Origin: an uncultured Hyphomicrobiales bacterium
Lineage (GTDB): Bacteria; Pseudomonadota; Alphaproteobacteria; Rhizobiales; Beijerinckiaceae
Length of the DNA stretch: 43,736 nt
NCBI GenBank assembly: GCA_903889985.1
Contig: CAISZN010000249.1
Coordinates: 1-43,736 of the forward strand
Direction: 5' to 3'
Both the position numbers and the translations under genes were made by a program. Positions 8,542 to 18,383 of the stretch are shown one piece after another (position 1 is the first letter of the stretch; every line of letters begins with the position of its first letter). The notes under the pieces are model-generated. The model had not been told where the DNA came from, made no database searches, and saw only the letters and a program-made list of their open reading frames with translations.

Positions 8542-9470
8542 GTCATTGGACCTTTGCGGATGGCCATTCCGATGTAGGACTGAGACGCTGACAACCCGCT
8601 GAAGGTTATGCCAGTCGATGTGGGAGTGCCGTAGTCAGTTACGCCATCCCCAGCGGTTGTATTCATTGCGAGCGTGTAATCTGCGCCTGATGACCACCAA
8701 AGCCGGGATTGATCAAGAAAGATCCAATTGCCGGTAGTAGTTGTCGCCTTAAACAGCACGCATTGAGGTTCCCATCCTAGTGTCACTGAGGCGTTTCCAG
8801 AACCGTCAGTGGTGAAGCCGAAGCATTGGATTAGACCGTTGGTCGTATCCGGATCATGCGCAAAAAGATAAGCGATATAGTTGACGCTTATGGTGTTCCC
8901 ATTGTTGACAATGGCCGGTGTGAATGTTGTGGAGTTGAATGTTGATTCATAAGACGTTGAGGCGGTTGAAAGGGCGGCGTTTGTCGCCTGCAAGCCACCC
9001 GACAAGATCCAAACAGACTTTGTTCCTGCGCCATCGCGCGCAAGCACGTTCCACATATCCGATGCCGACGTTTTCTTGATCAGGATAAACCCCGGCGCAA
9101 TCCCCAACGGATGCGCAACGGTTCGACCGAAATCTGAATCGCCCGTTCCGGTGTAGGCAACCGCACAGCAGAACTTGGAAATCTGCTTGAACCGCAGCAA
9201 GAGGGCGTTCCCAGAGCCAAGGCCACCCGCATAGGTGATGAATGACCCTTGAGCTGCCGTTGAATCAGAAGCCAGTGTGTTAGAAAGGCCGCGCGCGCTG
9301 TCACGCCATATCCAGGAGTTCGTATTGACCCGGCTCTTGCCGATGAGCAAGTCCCATCCTGTTGTGCTAAGGGCGTCGAGATTGGCAGCCGTGTCCGCTG
9401 TGATGCTGAACACGTCCTGAATTTTCGTGCTGTTTCCGGAAATCAGGCCAAGGCGACCGGCGACATACAT
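8538..9470 (-). CDS. fiber/receptor-binding-type structural protein (phage DUF7483-like, tentative)
   Basis: 'GFTTDGSGNASVTLGWEPQCVLFKATTTTGNWIFLDQSR' and 'PGFILIKKTSASDMWNVLARDG' repeats typical of phage virion proteins. Confidence 0.6.
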   Translation of the reverse strand: MYVAGRLGLISGNSTKIQDVFSITADTAANLDALSTTGWDLLIGKSRVNTNSWIWRDSARGLSNTLASDSTAAQGSFITYAGGLGSGNALLLRFKQISKFCCAVAYTGTGDSDFGRTVAHPLGIAPGFILIKKTSASDMWNVLARDGAGTKSVWILSGGLQATNAALSTASTSYESTFNSTTFTPAIVNNGNTISVNYIAYLFAHDPDTTNGLIQCFGFTTDGSGNASVTLGWEPQCVLFKATTTTGNWIFLDQSRLWWSSGADYTLAMNTTAGDGVTDYGTPTSTGITFSGLSASQSYIGMAIRKGPMT

Positions 9471-11233
9471 CAGGCAGCAGCCTTCTGGATCGAGTAAAGG
9501 ATCACGTTCGTAGCGACCACTTCGTAATAGAGGTAGTCGTTTTTGCTGGCAGTCGTGGTCAAGGCGATGGCCGTGCCGCCCGCCGTTATCCAGTTGGTGC
9601 CATAGGTGATCAGGCGCGATCCCGTCGTGTCTTGGGCGAGTTTGATGCGCCCAGCCTGCCCGACCTTCTGGTTAGTTGGGTTGGCAAGCGTGATGTTCCC
9701 GGTCAGAGACCCGATGTCGAAGTTCACGCCGGTCGAGAAATCGAGCGTGACGGTCGCGGCATAGCTGACCGAAACTGGAACCATTCCCGCCCAGAAAGTC
9801 GCGATGCTCAGGATCTTCGAGGCTGTATTCGACAGGAACTCAGCAGTCGTGCCGATGGCCGCCGTTGCCATCATGGCGAATGTGACGACGCCAGCCGCAA
9901 TGGTTGTGGCTAAAGACCCGGCAGTCGTCGTGACGTTGCCCGTCAGGGCCGGGAACTGCGCAGCTTGCAATGTGCCGGTGACGCCTGTTGAAAGCGGCAG
10001 GCCCGTTGCATTGGTTAGCGTGAGCGAGGTCGGGGTGCCAAGGGCGCCAGAGAATGTGACCAAGCCGCTCGCGGCGTTCGTGGCATTCGCAAGGGCAGCC
10101 AGAACGCCTGTTCCCGCGCCTGACAGGCCCGTGGAGATGGGCAGTCCCGTCGCGTTCGTCAGGACGCCAGAGGCCGGAGTTCCAAGCGCCGGGGTGACCA
10201 AGGTCGGGGATGTCGCAAGCACGATACCGCCGGAGCCCGTGACGGCAGCGGCAAGCGCCGTGCCGACGCCCGTCCCGAGACCGGAGAGATTGCCAACGGT
10301 CGGCTGCGCATAGGTGACAGCGCCGGTCGTGTCGATGCCGGTTGCGAACTGGTTGGCAGCCGCCGACGAAGACTTGACGCCGCCAAGCGCCACGGAAGTC
10401 GGTGTCGGGAGACGGGCCGCAGGCAAGGTGCCCGCGCCAAGATCAGATGCAGACCCGGAGGTAGCAACAGTCGCCAGGGCTCCACCATCGGCAATCAAAT
10501 CGCCAGACGACCCGCTGAACACCGCGACATGGCCAGCAACAGGGGTGCCGGTATGCGAGACGGTGCCAGAGCCAGAGCCGGACGCGCCCGTGTCGCCCTT
10601 CGGGATGGTCAGGTTGAGGCTATAGTTCGGATTGGTCCCAGAGATGGTTGCGGAGGCGCTAGACCCCGCAGCGCCGGTCGTCACTGAGCCGATAGTCACA
10701 TTCGGTGCAGGGCCAGTCGGCCCCGTGTTGCCAATGTTTCCTTGCGGGCCAACTACCGAACCCACGTCCATCGTGGAGGTGTCCGACATCGTCAGGATCA
10801 GATGTCCTGAGCCATTGACGGTGCCAGAAACGACCGATAGGCCGTTCGTCCCGTTGGTGCCCTGCGCCACACCGCAGTCCACATTCGTGGAATTGGACAT
10901 CGTCAGGATCAGGTGCCCGTTGCCGGAATTGATCGCTGCCGACGCCACATAGAGGCCGTTGGTGCCGTTGGTGCCGTCCGCACCCTTGACAATGCCGCAG
11001 TCCAGAGTGCCGCCCGTCGAGAAGGTCAGGATCAGGTGACCCGAGCCATTCACAGACGCCCCGGATACGGACGCGCCAGGAGGTCCAGAAACACCCTGCG
11101 CGCCGCGCTTGATGGTCGCCGCGACGCCCCCCTCCACAGTGTCAGAGGTGACAGGTGCGACGCTGATGGAATATCCCGTGACAGGGACGGGGATCACGCC
11201 CTCATTGTTGGCGTCAAGGACGATTGAGGTCAT
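9470..11233 (-). CDS. tail fiber protein with collagen-like and beta repeats
   Basis: GADGTNGTNG / GPQGNIGNTGPTG collagen-like segments and 'LGTPASGVLTNATGLPISTG' repeats common in phage fibers. Confidence 0.8.
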   Translation of the reverse strand: MTSIVLDANNEGVIPVPVTGYSISVAPVTSDTVEGGVAATIKRGAQGVSGPPGASVSGASVNGSGHLILTFSTGGTLDCGIVKGADGTNGTNGLYVASAAINSGNGHLILTMSNSTNVDCGVAQGTNGTNGLSVVSGTVNGSGHLILTMSDTSTMDVGSVVGPQGNIGNTGPTGPAPNVTIGSVTTGAAGSSASATISGTNPNYSLNLTIPKGDTGASGSGSGTVSHTGTPVAGHVAVFSGSSGDLIADGGALATVATSGSASDLGAGTLPAARLPTPTSVALGGVKSSSAAANQFATGIDTTGAVTYAQPTVGNLSGLGTGVGTALAAAVTGSGGIVLATSPTLVTPALGTPASGVLTNATGLPISTGLSGAGTGVLAALANATNAASGLVTFSGALGTPTSLTLTNATGLPLSTGVTGTLQAAQFPALTGNVTTTAGSLATTIAAGVVTFAMMATAAIGTTAEFLSNTASKILSIATFWAGMVPVSVSYAATVTLDFSTGVNFDIGSLTGNITLANPTNQKVGQAGRIKLAQDTTGSRLITYGTNWITAGGTAIALTTTASKNDYLYYEVVATNVILYSIQKAAA

Positions 11234-11820
11234 GGATTGGCGCCCTGCGAAACCTTGATCAGGCCGTAAAAGACCGGCGTGACGTTGCCGGACTTGTAGA
11301 AGTTGAGGTCATATCCGTAGAGACCGGGCAGGACCAAAGATGTGCGCGCCTTGGGAAACGCGAAGGTGATGTTCCCGTTTGCCGTAGGGGTCGCAATGTT
11401 GATCGCAGCCGCGTTGCCGTCTGAGCCATCCGAAGTGAACTGAATGATCGGACGGCGTGGGTATGCGATCTCATTTGTGCTGGGATCGAGCGTGGCGACC
11501 TCGAACTTCAAGACCCCGCCCGTCAGGTCGAGAGGCGTTGCGCCATAGGTTGTGCTGTCGCCAACCTTGACCCAGTAGCTTGATTCAGCCGCGAAGGAAG
11601 ACCCGGAAGTCCATGCCCCAACCGCCGCCGTGTTGGCGACGTAGAGGTCCCCGTTATAGGTCACCACCGACTGAGGCGATGAGGACTGATAGGACGTGGC
11701 CGCAGCCCATGCCGCTACATTGACCCACGGCGTTGTTATGCCGGGGCCATTGTAGAGGGTGAACGCGCCCGTCCAGTCCGCGTTATTGCGAACGACGAGG
11801 TCGAGGCGAGGGACTGCCAT
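11230..11820 (-). CDS. baseplate/fiber-associated protein with BppU-like Ig segment
   Basis: 'PLDLTGGVLKFEVATLD...GLYGYDLNFYKSGNVTPVFYGLIKVSQG' similar in layout to the 3620..3964 product. Confidence 0.55.
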   Translation of the reverse strand: MAVPRLDLVVRNNADWTGAFTLYNGPGITTPWVNVAAWAAATSYQSSSPQSVVTYNGDLYVANTAAVGAWTSGSSFAAESSYWVKVGDSTTYGATPLDLTGGVLKFEVATLDPSTNEIAYPRRPIIQFTSDGSDGNAAAINIATPTANGNITFAFPKARTSLVLPGLYGYDLNFYKSGNVTPVFYGLIKVSQGANP

Positions 11821-11829
11821 ATGTGACCC

Positions 11830-12027
11830 TTATTCTTCGGGCTGGACGACCGGGGCGATAGTCCAGTGGCCAGCGTCGTCCACCGTGCTGCCGACCGTCA
11901 CGTCATCGGGGACCTCGGTGAACTGCGCCACCACGTCAGGGTGAAAGCATTCCTCGATGGTGAACCCATTGTGAGGGACGAAGACCTCGACGACGGTGCT
12001 GTTTTGGATGCGTGCATAGGTGGTCAT
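11830..12027 (-). CDS. small phage protein, fiber-module
   Basis: MTTYARIQNSTVVEVFVPHNGFTIEECFHPDVVAQFTEVP; internal ATG of the supplied ORF. Confidence 0.55.
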   Translation of the reverse strand: MTTYARIQNSTVVEVFVPHNGFTIEECFHPDVVAQFTEVPDDVTVGSTVDDAGHWTIAPVVQPEE

Positions 12028-12034
12028 GGCTTCC

Positions 12035-13150
12035 TCACCATTCGACAATCACAAGGCCAGCGCCGCCCGCCGCGTTGGTCGTGGCTGCTGTGCCGCCTGA
12101 CGACCCGCCGCCGCCTGCGCCAATGCCGCCAGCGCCACCCGACGTGCCGGCCGTTGCAGAGGCCACACCAGTCCCGACACCACCGCCCCCGCCGCCGCCA
12201 CCGACGCCACCCGCGCCGCCGGCGCTGCTTGACCCCGTGGGAGCGCCACCGCCACCACCACCGCCGGTCCCGCCTGCCGTACCCGCGCCGGAGTTGACGC
12301 CAGCGCCACCCACACCCCGGAACTTCATGTCGGTGAAGAACCGCGCCGCGAAACTGTAGATCGTCGTGTCTTCGCCGGCAGTGCTTCCCGCGATGTTCGG
12401 GCCGCCGGGGTTCGACCCACTGGCGACACCCGCATTGCCTGCGCCCCCAGAGCCACCGCCAGAGCCAGAAAACTGGTTGGCGTTACCAGCGCCGCCGACG
12501 CCGCCGGTCCCCGCGCCGCCACCGCCACCGGCCTGCGTGGCGGACGTGTTGGTGGCGCCCGCGCCGCCAGTGAACGGACTGATGCCATTCGACCCGCCAC
12601 CACCGCCAGCCCCTGCCAAGCAAGCCGTGCCGACGCCGGGCCCGCCACCACCACCAACGCCGCCGGTCCCGCCGGTTGCAATGAACTGGCCGCCCGACCC
12701 CGCGCCACCGGCACCGCCCGTGCCACCAGTCGGCAACGATCCAGTTGTGCCTGCTCCACCGGCTGACCCGGCAGTGGCCGAAATCAGAGACCCAAACGAC
12801 GATGAACCCGTGCCGGCTGTGATGGCAAATGCGGTCCCCTGCACGACATCAACGATGCCTTGTGCAAATCCACCCCCGCCACCACCGCCACCACCCGATG
12901 CGCCGTTGTTGAAGGCAGTCGTGCCGACGCCACCCGCACCACCCGCGCCACCTGCACCAATGGTGCTGACGCGGACCTTCTTGACACCGAACGGAATGGT
13001 GAATGTCGTATTGGCCGTGAAAACAATGGCCTGCCCACGGCCAAAAATGTCCTGCCCGGCTGGGCGCTGCGTTTCGTAAAAGCCGTCCGGGAAGACGAAT
13101 TGCACGCGCTGAGAGATTGGGAAGCCAAGTCCCGAGTCGCCACGGTTCAT
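12035..13150 (-). CDS. glycine-rich tail fiber/adhesin-like protein
   Basis: Long poly-Gly tracts (GGGGGGGGG, GGAGGVGGGGGGGGVG) after an N-terminal beta domain 'QAIVFTANTTFTIPFGVKKVRVSTIGAGGAGG'. Confidence 0.75.
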   Translation of the reverse strand: MNRGDSGLGFPISQRVQFVFPDGFYETQRPAGQDIFGRGQAIVFTANTTFTIPFGVKKVRVSTIGAGGAGGAGGVGTTAFNNGASGGGGGGGGGFAQGIVDVVQGTAFAITAGTGSSSFGSLISATAGSAGGAGTTGSLPTGGTGGAGGAGSGGQFIATGGTGGVGGGGGPGVGTACLAGAGGGGGSNGISPFTGGAGATNTSATQAGGGGGAGTGGVGGAGNANQFSGSGGGSGGAGNAGVASGSNPGGPNIAGSTAGEDTTIYSFAARFFTDMKFRGVGGAGVNSGAGTAGGTGGGGGGGAPTGSSSAGGAGGVGGGGGGGGVGTGVASATAGTSGGAGGIGAGGGGSSGGTAATTNAAGGAGLVIVEW

Positions 13151-13566
13151 TAGAAGTTTCCTCCGTGCGCAGTGACGCAGATGCCGCCGCCGCCCTGCGT
13201 GTCGTTGACACACACTTCAAGGGTGCTGCCCGACGGAAGAAGGAGCGGCATCACGTCGGGCGTGTTCACGGCTTCAAGAGATGCTTGCCATACGGGCGTC
13301 ACGCCCGCTGCCGGGGTGACCGCCGGAAGCGGAAATTCTTTCCAAATGCGGAAGGTGGAGCTTGTCTTGATAAAAAACCGAACAAAAGAAGCCGTCGTCG
13401 CGCCAACTGCGCACATGCTGATGCGCTCAATGCGCGCCCCGTTCGATCCGGGCGTCACGACGGTCTGATTGTTCGTCGGGCTGGTGCGGGACGTGTCGCC
13501 CGTCGCCACGACTGCGGATGACGCGAAGATCGCGCCATTGGCATAGTTTGGAGTGCCGGATGCCAT
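13150..13566 (-). CDS. hypothetical virion protein
   Basis: 138-aa ORF between fiber genes. Confidence 0.6.
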   Translation of the reverse strand: MASGTPNYANGAIFASSAVVATGDTSRTSPTNNQTVVTPGSNGARIERISMCAVGATTASFVRFFIKTSSTFRIWKEFPLPAVTPAAGVTPVWQASLEAVNTPDVMPLLLPSGSTLEVCVNDTQGGGGICVTAHGGNF

Positions 13567-13583
13567 AGATGGGGTCCTTCAAA

Positions 13584-13608
13584 GAAAAAAGCCCCGGTTT
13601 CCCGAGGC
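13584..13608 (-). terminator. rho-independent terminator
   Basis: Minus-strand GCCUCGG-GAAA-CCGGGGC followed by TTTTTT, directly after the 978-aa fiber gene (before 13566). Confidence 0.8.
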
Positions 13609-13638
13609 CTTTGCGCGTGATTGAGGGTTGGCAGGAGG

Positions 13639-16575
13639 CTATTGAAGCCACCCGATCTGATAGGCGATGGCTGAAGCGGTATCGACAACCGCTTGCGCCC
13701 AGAAGTTAGTTCCATCGCTAGAAATGGTCACGGTCTGCAAAGGGGCCAGCACGAAATTGCCTGCCGTGACGTTGTTCAATTTGATCGAGCCCTGTGCCGC
13801 GATGGTATAGAGCGCCGTCGCATCAATGTTCTGAATCGTCACCAACCAGCCATTTATCGGGGCGGTCGCCTGCAACAAGTCCGACATGGCTGCGCCGGAG
13901 TTCGAACGCTGCTTCAAAAGCCCTCGATCGGTCGAAACGAAAGTGTAATTCGTGCCGGTCTGGACCGATGACGGTTCCGCAATTTCGAGTGCCCCGGTGC
14001 CAGGATCAGCGATAGTCTGGCCGGTGTTCTTGAGGCTGGCCGTTCCCATTTCAGTCGCAGTCAACTGAAATTGAGTGCCGTCATAGGTGACGGTGTAGAT
14101 TTCATTGGTGATGATTTCACCACCAGCGAGCGCCGTTGGTCCTGATGGGCCATCCTTCAAGACGCTCTTTGCGCCAAGTCCGGACACGTTCAGGGTCAGG
14201 GCCCCGCTGTTGCTGAACCCAGACTGGAAGCTAATGCGCAGCCCGGTTGTGTAAGCCGTGATCGCAGGCGTCGGGCTGATGGTCTGCACATTGGCCGCTC
14301 CACCCGATGTCCCTCCCCAGATGTTGAGGTTGGAGAAAGGAGCGGCGAGCGTCCAGAAGTTCGCGCCGTCGCTGATGATCGTGACAGTCTGAAGCGGCGA
14401 CAGCACAATGCTGCCTGTGGTCACGTTGTTGAGTTTCAACGAGCCTTGGGCTGCAACGCTATACGAGGCAGTTGCGTCAATGTTCTGGATTGTTACCAGC
14501 CAGCCGTTCGTCGGCGCTGCTGCGGGCAACAGATCGGACATCGCAACGCCCGAATTGCTGCGCTGCTTCACCAAGCCTCGATCAGCCGTGACGAAGGTGT
14601 AATTCGCGCCCGTTTGCGTCGAGGCGGGTTCCGCGATCTCAAGCGCACCCGTACCGGGATCAACCACGGTCACGCCGGTATTCTTGAGGGACGACGTGCC
14701 CATTTCCGTTGCGGTCAACTGGAACTGAGTTCCATCGTAAGTGACCGTGTAGATTTCGTTGACGACGACCTCGCCCCCGGCCAGTGCAATTGGGCCTGAC
14801 GGGCCGTCCTTGTACACGTTCTTTGCGCCAAGCCCGCTGATGTTGAGTGTCAGGGCACTAGTGTTGCTGAATCCAGCTATGAAGCTGATGCGCATACCCG
14901 TGGTATATGCCGTGATGGATGGTGTTGGCGTCAAGGTCTGGACGTTCGCCGCCCCAGCCGAGGTTCCGCCCCAAGTGCCAACCGCGACGAAAGGAGCTGC
15001 CTGCGTCCAGTAGCCTGTCCCGTCGCTGACGATTGTAACGGTCTGCAACGGGGACAATGAAACGCTGCCCGTTGTGACGTTGTTCAGCTTCAGAGCCCCT
15101 TGCGCCGCGACCGTATAGTTTGCCGTCGCGTCGATATTCTGGATCGTCACCATCCAGCCATTTGCCGGGGCAGTGGCGGGCAGAAGATCGGACATTGCCG
15201 TGCCCGAGTTGCTGCGCTGCTTGAACAGGCCCCTGTCCGTGGTGGTGAATGTATAACCCGTGCCGGTCTGCGTCGAAGCGGGCTCGGAGATTTCAAGGGC
15301 ACCAGTGCCAGGATCTACGACTGTGACGCCCGTGTTCTTCAGGCTTGATGTGCCCATCTCGGTCGCAGTGAGCTGGAACTGCGTGCCGTCATAGGTGATA
15401 GTGTAAATCTCGTTTGCGACGATTTCGCCGCCAGCAAGAGCGGTCGGGCCTGCGGGACCATCCTTATAGACGTTCTTGGCCCCCTTGCCCGAGACGTTGA
15501 TGGTCAGGCTGGCGGTGTTTGTAAACCCGGCCTGAAAGCTGATGCGCAGGCCCGTCGTATAGGACGAGATCGCCGGAGTGGGCGTGAGCGTCTGAACATT
15601 GGCCGACCCGCCCGATGTACCAGCCCAGATGCCAGAATAGCCGAGCAGGATCGGGGTCCATACCGCCGTCGAGGTCGTGCCGGTCGAGGTGCAGATCCAC
15701 AGGACGCTTTCGGTTGTGTCCATGCAGAAGGACGCCGCCGATGTGCCAGCCACCGCCGCGTTGCCTGCCACATTCCCGTTCGGGTTGCCTGCAAAGGCCT
15801 GCATGGCAGGGATGGTGCCAAGAACGTCCGAGGCGAAAAGGTTCGCCATCGGAAGCTGGCCCTGCACTTCGGCAGCACTGTTGAGCTGGATCTTCGGCGC
15901 GTGGCCGGGCGTGCCCTTGTGATGCTGGTTCAACAGGCCAGCGAGGAACGGCGCCGACGAATGGGCCGTGATGCGCCCCGCGTTCGGGGTGGTATCGCCC
16001 GTGCGCATTTCCACGACCCACAGAGGCGTATAGCCGCTATCAGCCGAAGGCGTGGTCTGCGATCCGGTGGTGGCTGCTGTGCCCGCCTTCACCTGCAAAG
16101 TGATCTGGCCAGACCGCACGGTGAATTGCGTGCTGCCAGAGCCGCCAGAGCCCTGAAGATAAACCGCCGGGTTGGCCGAGTTGTAATACATCAGCACGAC
16201 CGGGGTCGTGTCCACTTCCTGAAACTTCGCCTCGATCAGATAGTTGATCGACTGCCCAGCAGATCCCGGTGCGGCAAAGCCTGTCAGGTTTACGGTGCCA
16301 AGCTGCAAGCCCTGCTTGAGGACCTGGTTGGTCGTGTTGAGGGACAGAGACCCATAGGACGTATCGTCCACGTTGGCGAGGCTGTAGAAAGCCCCCGCTG
16401 CAATGTTGATGGTGGTGCCGCTGCCAGCGGTCGCCGTCAGGCCGGATGCCATGGTGGACGTGCCACCAAGCACCGACTGCGTGAGCCACGCCAGGCCGAT
16501 CATGGCGGCCCGCTCGAATACAAGCAGATCGGCGGAACGTGGGTTCTGGCCCGAGTAGATTATGCTGCGGTCCAT
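13639..16575 (-). CDS. large tail fiber protein with three ~218-aa repeats
   Basis: 978 aa; repeated block '...GGTSGGAANVQTLTPTP(A/S)I(T/S)xYTTG(L/M)RISF...DPGTGALEI(A/S)EP...' occurs three times. Confidence 0.8.
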   Translation of the reverse strand: MDRSIIYSGQNPRSADLLVFERAAMIGLAWLTQSVLGGTSTMASGLTATAGSGTTINIAAGAFYSLANVDDTSYGSLSLNTTNQVLKQGLQLGTVNLTGFAAPGSAGQSINYLIEAKFQEVDTTPVVLMYYNSANPAVYLQGSGGSGSTQFTVRSGQITLQVKAGTAATTGSQTTPSADSGYTPLWVVEMRTGDTTPNAGRITAHSSAPFLAGLLNQHHKGTPGHAPKIQLNSAAEVQGQLPMANLFASDVLGTIPAMQAFAGNPNGNVAGNAAVAGTSAASFCMDTTESVLWICTSTGTTSTAVWTPILLGYSGIWAGTSGGSANVQTLTPTPAISSYTTGLRISFQAGFTNTASLTINVSGKGAKNVYKDGPAGPTALAGGEIVANEIYTITYDGTQFQLTATEMGTSSLKNTGVTVVDPGTGALEISEPASTQTGTGYTFTTTDRGLFKQRSNSGTAMSDLLPATAPANGWMVTIQNIDATANYTVAAQGALKLNNVTTGSVSLSPLQTVTIVSDGTGYWTQAAPFVAVGTWGGTSAGAANVQTLTPTPSITAYTTGMRISFIAGFSNTSALTLNISGLGAKNVYKDGPSGPIALAGGEVVVNEIYTVTYDGTQFQLTATEMGTSSLKNTGVTVVDPGTGALEIAEPASTQTGANYTFVTADRGLVKQRSNSGVAMSDLLPAAAPTNGWLVTIQNIDATASYSVAAQGSLKLNNVTTGSIVLSPLQTVTIISDGANFWTLAAPFSNLNIWGGTSGGAANVQTISPTPAITAYTTGLRISFQSGFSNSGALTLNVSGLGAKSVLKDGPSGPTALAGGEIITNEIYTVTYDGTQFQLTATEMGTASLKNTGQTIADPGTGALEIAEPSSVQTGTNYTFVSTDRGLLKQRSNSGAAMSDLLQATAPINGWLVTIQNIDATALYTIAAQGSIKLNNVTAGNFVLAPLQTVTISSDGTNFWAQAVVDTASAIAYQIGWLQ

Positions 16576-16583
16576 CGTAATCC

Positions 16584-17249
16584 TCAGTTCGTGATCTGGG
16601 CCCAGATGACCGTGCCAGCCGTCCTGACGCGCTCGATGGCCGTGTAAACCATCGCGTCGGAATAGGTGCGGCCGTCAGTCGGGCGGAAGACGGTCACAAA
16701 GACCTGCCCCTCAAATGAAACTTGCCCATGCCCCGCCCCGGCTGATGCCGGCTGGACATAAACCGTAGAAGCGTCCTCGCCCCACGCCCCGGTGCCTTGG
16801 TCATAGGCCAGCGCCCCGAGAGACCCGTTGCCGGTGGGTGAGGTCTCGTCGTAGGCCCCGTTGTCGCCGGGCTCCCAACCTTCATGAATGATCGGGGTGC
16901 GCCCGGTCAGGTCGATAAGAACCTGAGACAGGGCGTGCCGTGTATTGCGCTCGCGGAGGATTTCCGCGCGGATGCGGGCAGAGAAGGCTGCGTCACTTTC
17001 GCCTGAAAAGCGCAGGAGCCCGTAACCGAAATAATCGAAACTGACGAGGTCCGCGAAGCCGCCCGTTGCCGTCGCAATGCGCGCCTGTTGCTTGACGAAG
17101 GTCAGAAGGCTGTAAGCCCATGCCAGCCCGGTTGCAGGCCCGGTGATGACCGACTCAAGGATGGGCGATTGATCGGCGTCAGGAAACCAGCCTGCCGGCA
17201 GCAGGGCGCGAATGCGCGCCTTGATGTCACTGACATCACCCGTCTCCAT
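16584..17249 (-). CDS. baseplate tail protein (P2 gpI / Mu YmfQ-like)
   Basis: Position immediately after the baseplate J gene; 'ALSQVLIDLTGRTPIIHEGW' typical of tail-I type proteins. Confidence 0.65.
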   Translation of the reverse strand: METGDVSDIKARIRALLPAGWFPDADQSPILESVITGPATGLAWAYSLLTFVKQQARIATATGGFADLVSFDYFGYGLLRFSGESDAAFSARIRAEILRERNTRHALSQVLIDLTGRTPIIHEGWEPGDNGAYDETSPTGNGSLGALAYDQGTGAWGEDASTVYVQPASAGAGHGQVSFEGQVFVTVFRPTDGRTYSDAMVYTAIERVRTAGTVIWAQITN

Positions 17250-18379
17250 CAGGACACACTGACCGTTGCAACCTTGATGGCCGAGCGCGAACTCGCCGCA
17301 AGGTCAGAGGTCGATCCATTGATGGTCACGCCGCTCACATTGGTGACGCCGGGAGAGGCATCGTAAGCGATCTGGATGACGCGGGTGTAGGGCAGAGAGG
17401 TGCCGACCGGCAGATTGTTGATGTAGGTCACCAGCGCATTGTAAACGACCGTCACGGCGGTCGCGTGATCGTAGGATGGGCCGGTGGTGATGGTGAGGGC
17501 GACCGAGGCATAGATCAGATTGGGCGGCCAGACAGAAAACTGAACGCCTGCCGCGCGCACCGCATCAATCGCCGTATAGACAGAAGCGAGCAAGGTCGAG
17601 GATGGGGCGCCTGTGCCATCATCCACGATCACAAAAAACGAACCGCCCTTGGCCGCGCCGGTCAGATAGTCCTGATTTTCGGTGATCTTGTAATAGAGGC
17701 CCGACTGGGTAGTCATGATGGCATAGGAGACCGCGCCGAGCGTGGCCTTTGAAAGCGAGGCGATATAAGCCCGGAAGCGAACCCGAAGCGCAGCGTTGGT
17801 TTCTGGATCTTGGCCAGCCGTAAATGACAGGGCATTGGTGACGGTATCAATGCCGGGGATCGAGGTGGTCATCGCGGTGATGGAGCCCGCGACCACATTG
17901 GCCGCCGCTGCCTGATTGATCGAATTGGCCGTGACATTGACCGAGGCCGTTCCGCCCGCCGCCACATAGCCGCCAAGGCCAGCCGAATAGGCCCCGTTTG
18001 TCACGTCAGCCACAACGATGAACTTCTGCGACCCGTCGGCGGTCGAAACCGTTGCACCGACCGGGATGACGACCTGCTGAACCGGCGAAAAACGGGAAAA
18101 GGTCAGAGTTCCAACCGAGACGACGCCGGGCAGGCGGGACAGCCCGAAATCGTTGACGAAGCTGTCAAGATCGCTGCCCGTCGAGGTGGCCGCGCGGGTC
18201 GCCGCAAGGATTTGCAGCGCCATGCTCTCAAGCCAAAGCACAACGCCACTGTTGGCCTCGACCATGGCGCGCAGGACGCTGCCAATCGTGAAGTCGAGAA
18301 GCGCTGACGACTTGGCCTGAATGGCCGCAGTCTGGTCGCTGATGAGCGTGGCAAAGCTTTTCAGGTTCAGAGTGGCCAT
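17249..18379 (-). CDS. baseplate J / gp47-like protein
   Basis: 'PGVVSVGTLTFSRFSPVQQVVIPVGATVSTADGSQKF...GIDTVTNALSFTAGQDPETNAALRVRFRAYI' is characteristic of baseplate J. Confidence 0.92.
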   Translation of the reverse strand: MATLNLKSFATLISDQTAAIQAKSSALLDFTIGSVLRAMVEANSGVVLWLESMALQILAATRAATSTGSDLDSFVNDFGLSRLPGVVSVGTLTFSRFSPVQQVVIPVGATVSTADGSQKFIVVADVTNGAYSAGLGGYVAAGGTASVNVTANSINQAAAANVVAGSITAMTTSIPGIDTVTNALSFTAGQDPETNAALRVRFRAYIASLSKATLGAVSYAIMTTQSGLYYKITENQDYLTGAAKGGSFFVIVDDGTGAPSSTLLASVYTAIDAVRAAGVQFSVWPPNLIYASVALTITTGPSYDHATAVTVVYNALVTYINNLPVGTSLPYTRVIQIAYDASPGVTNVSGVTINGSTSDLAASSRSAIKVATVSVS

Positions 18380-18383
18380 GGTC

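Noticed and set aside
9632-10952. Several plus-strand ORFs (93-169 aa)
   Set aside because: Antisense to the fiber gene 9470..11233; typical high-GC shadow frames.
12366-13079. 237-aa proline-rich plus-strand ORF
   Set aside because: Complement of Gly codons in the glycine-rich fiber; no ribosome-binding or operon support.
3620-16575. Possible diversity-generating retroelement driving fiber variation
   Set aside because: No reverse transcriptase-like ORF and no obvious template/variable repeat pair were seen.
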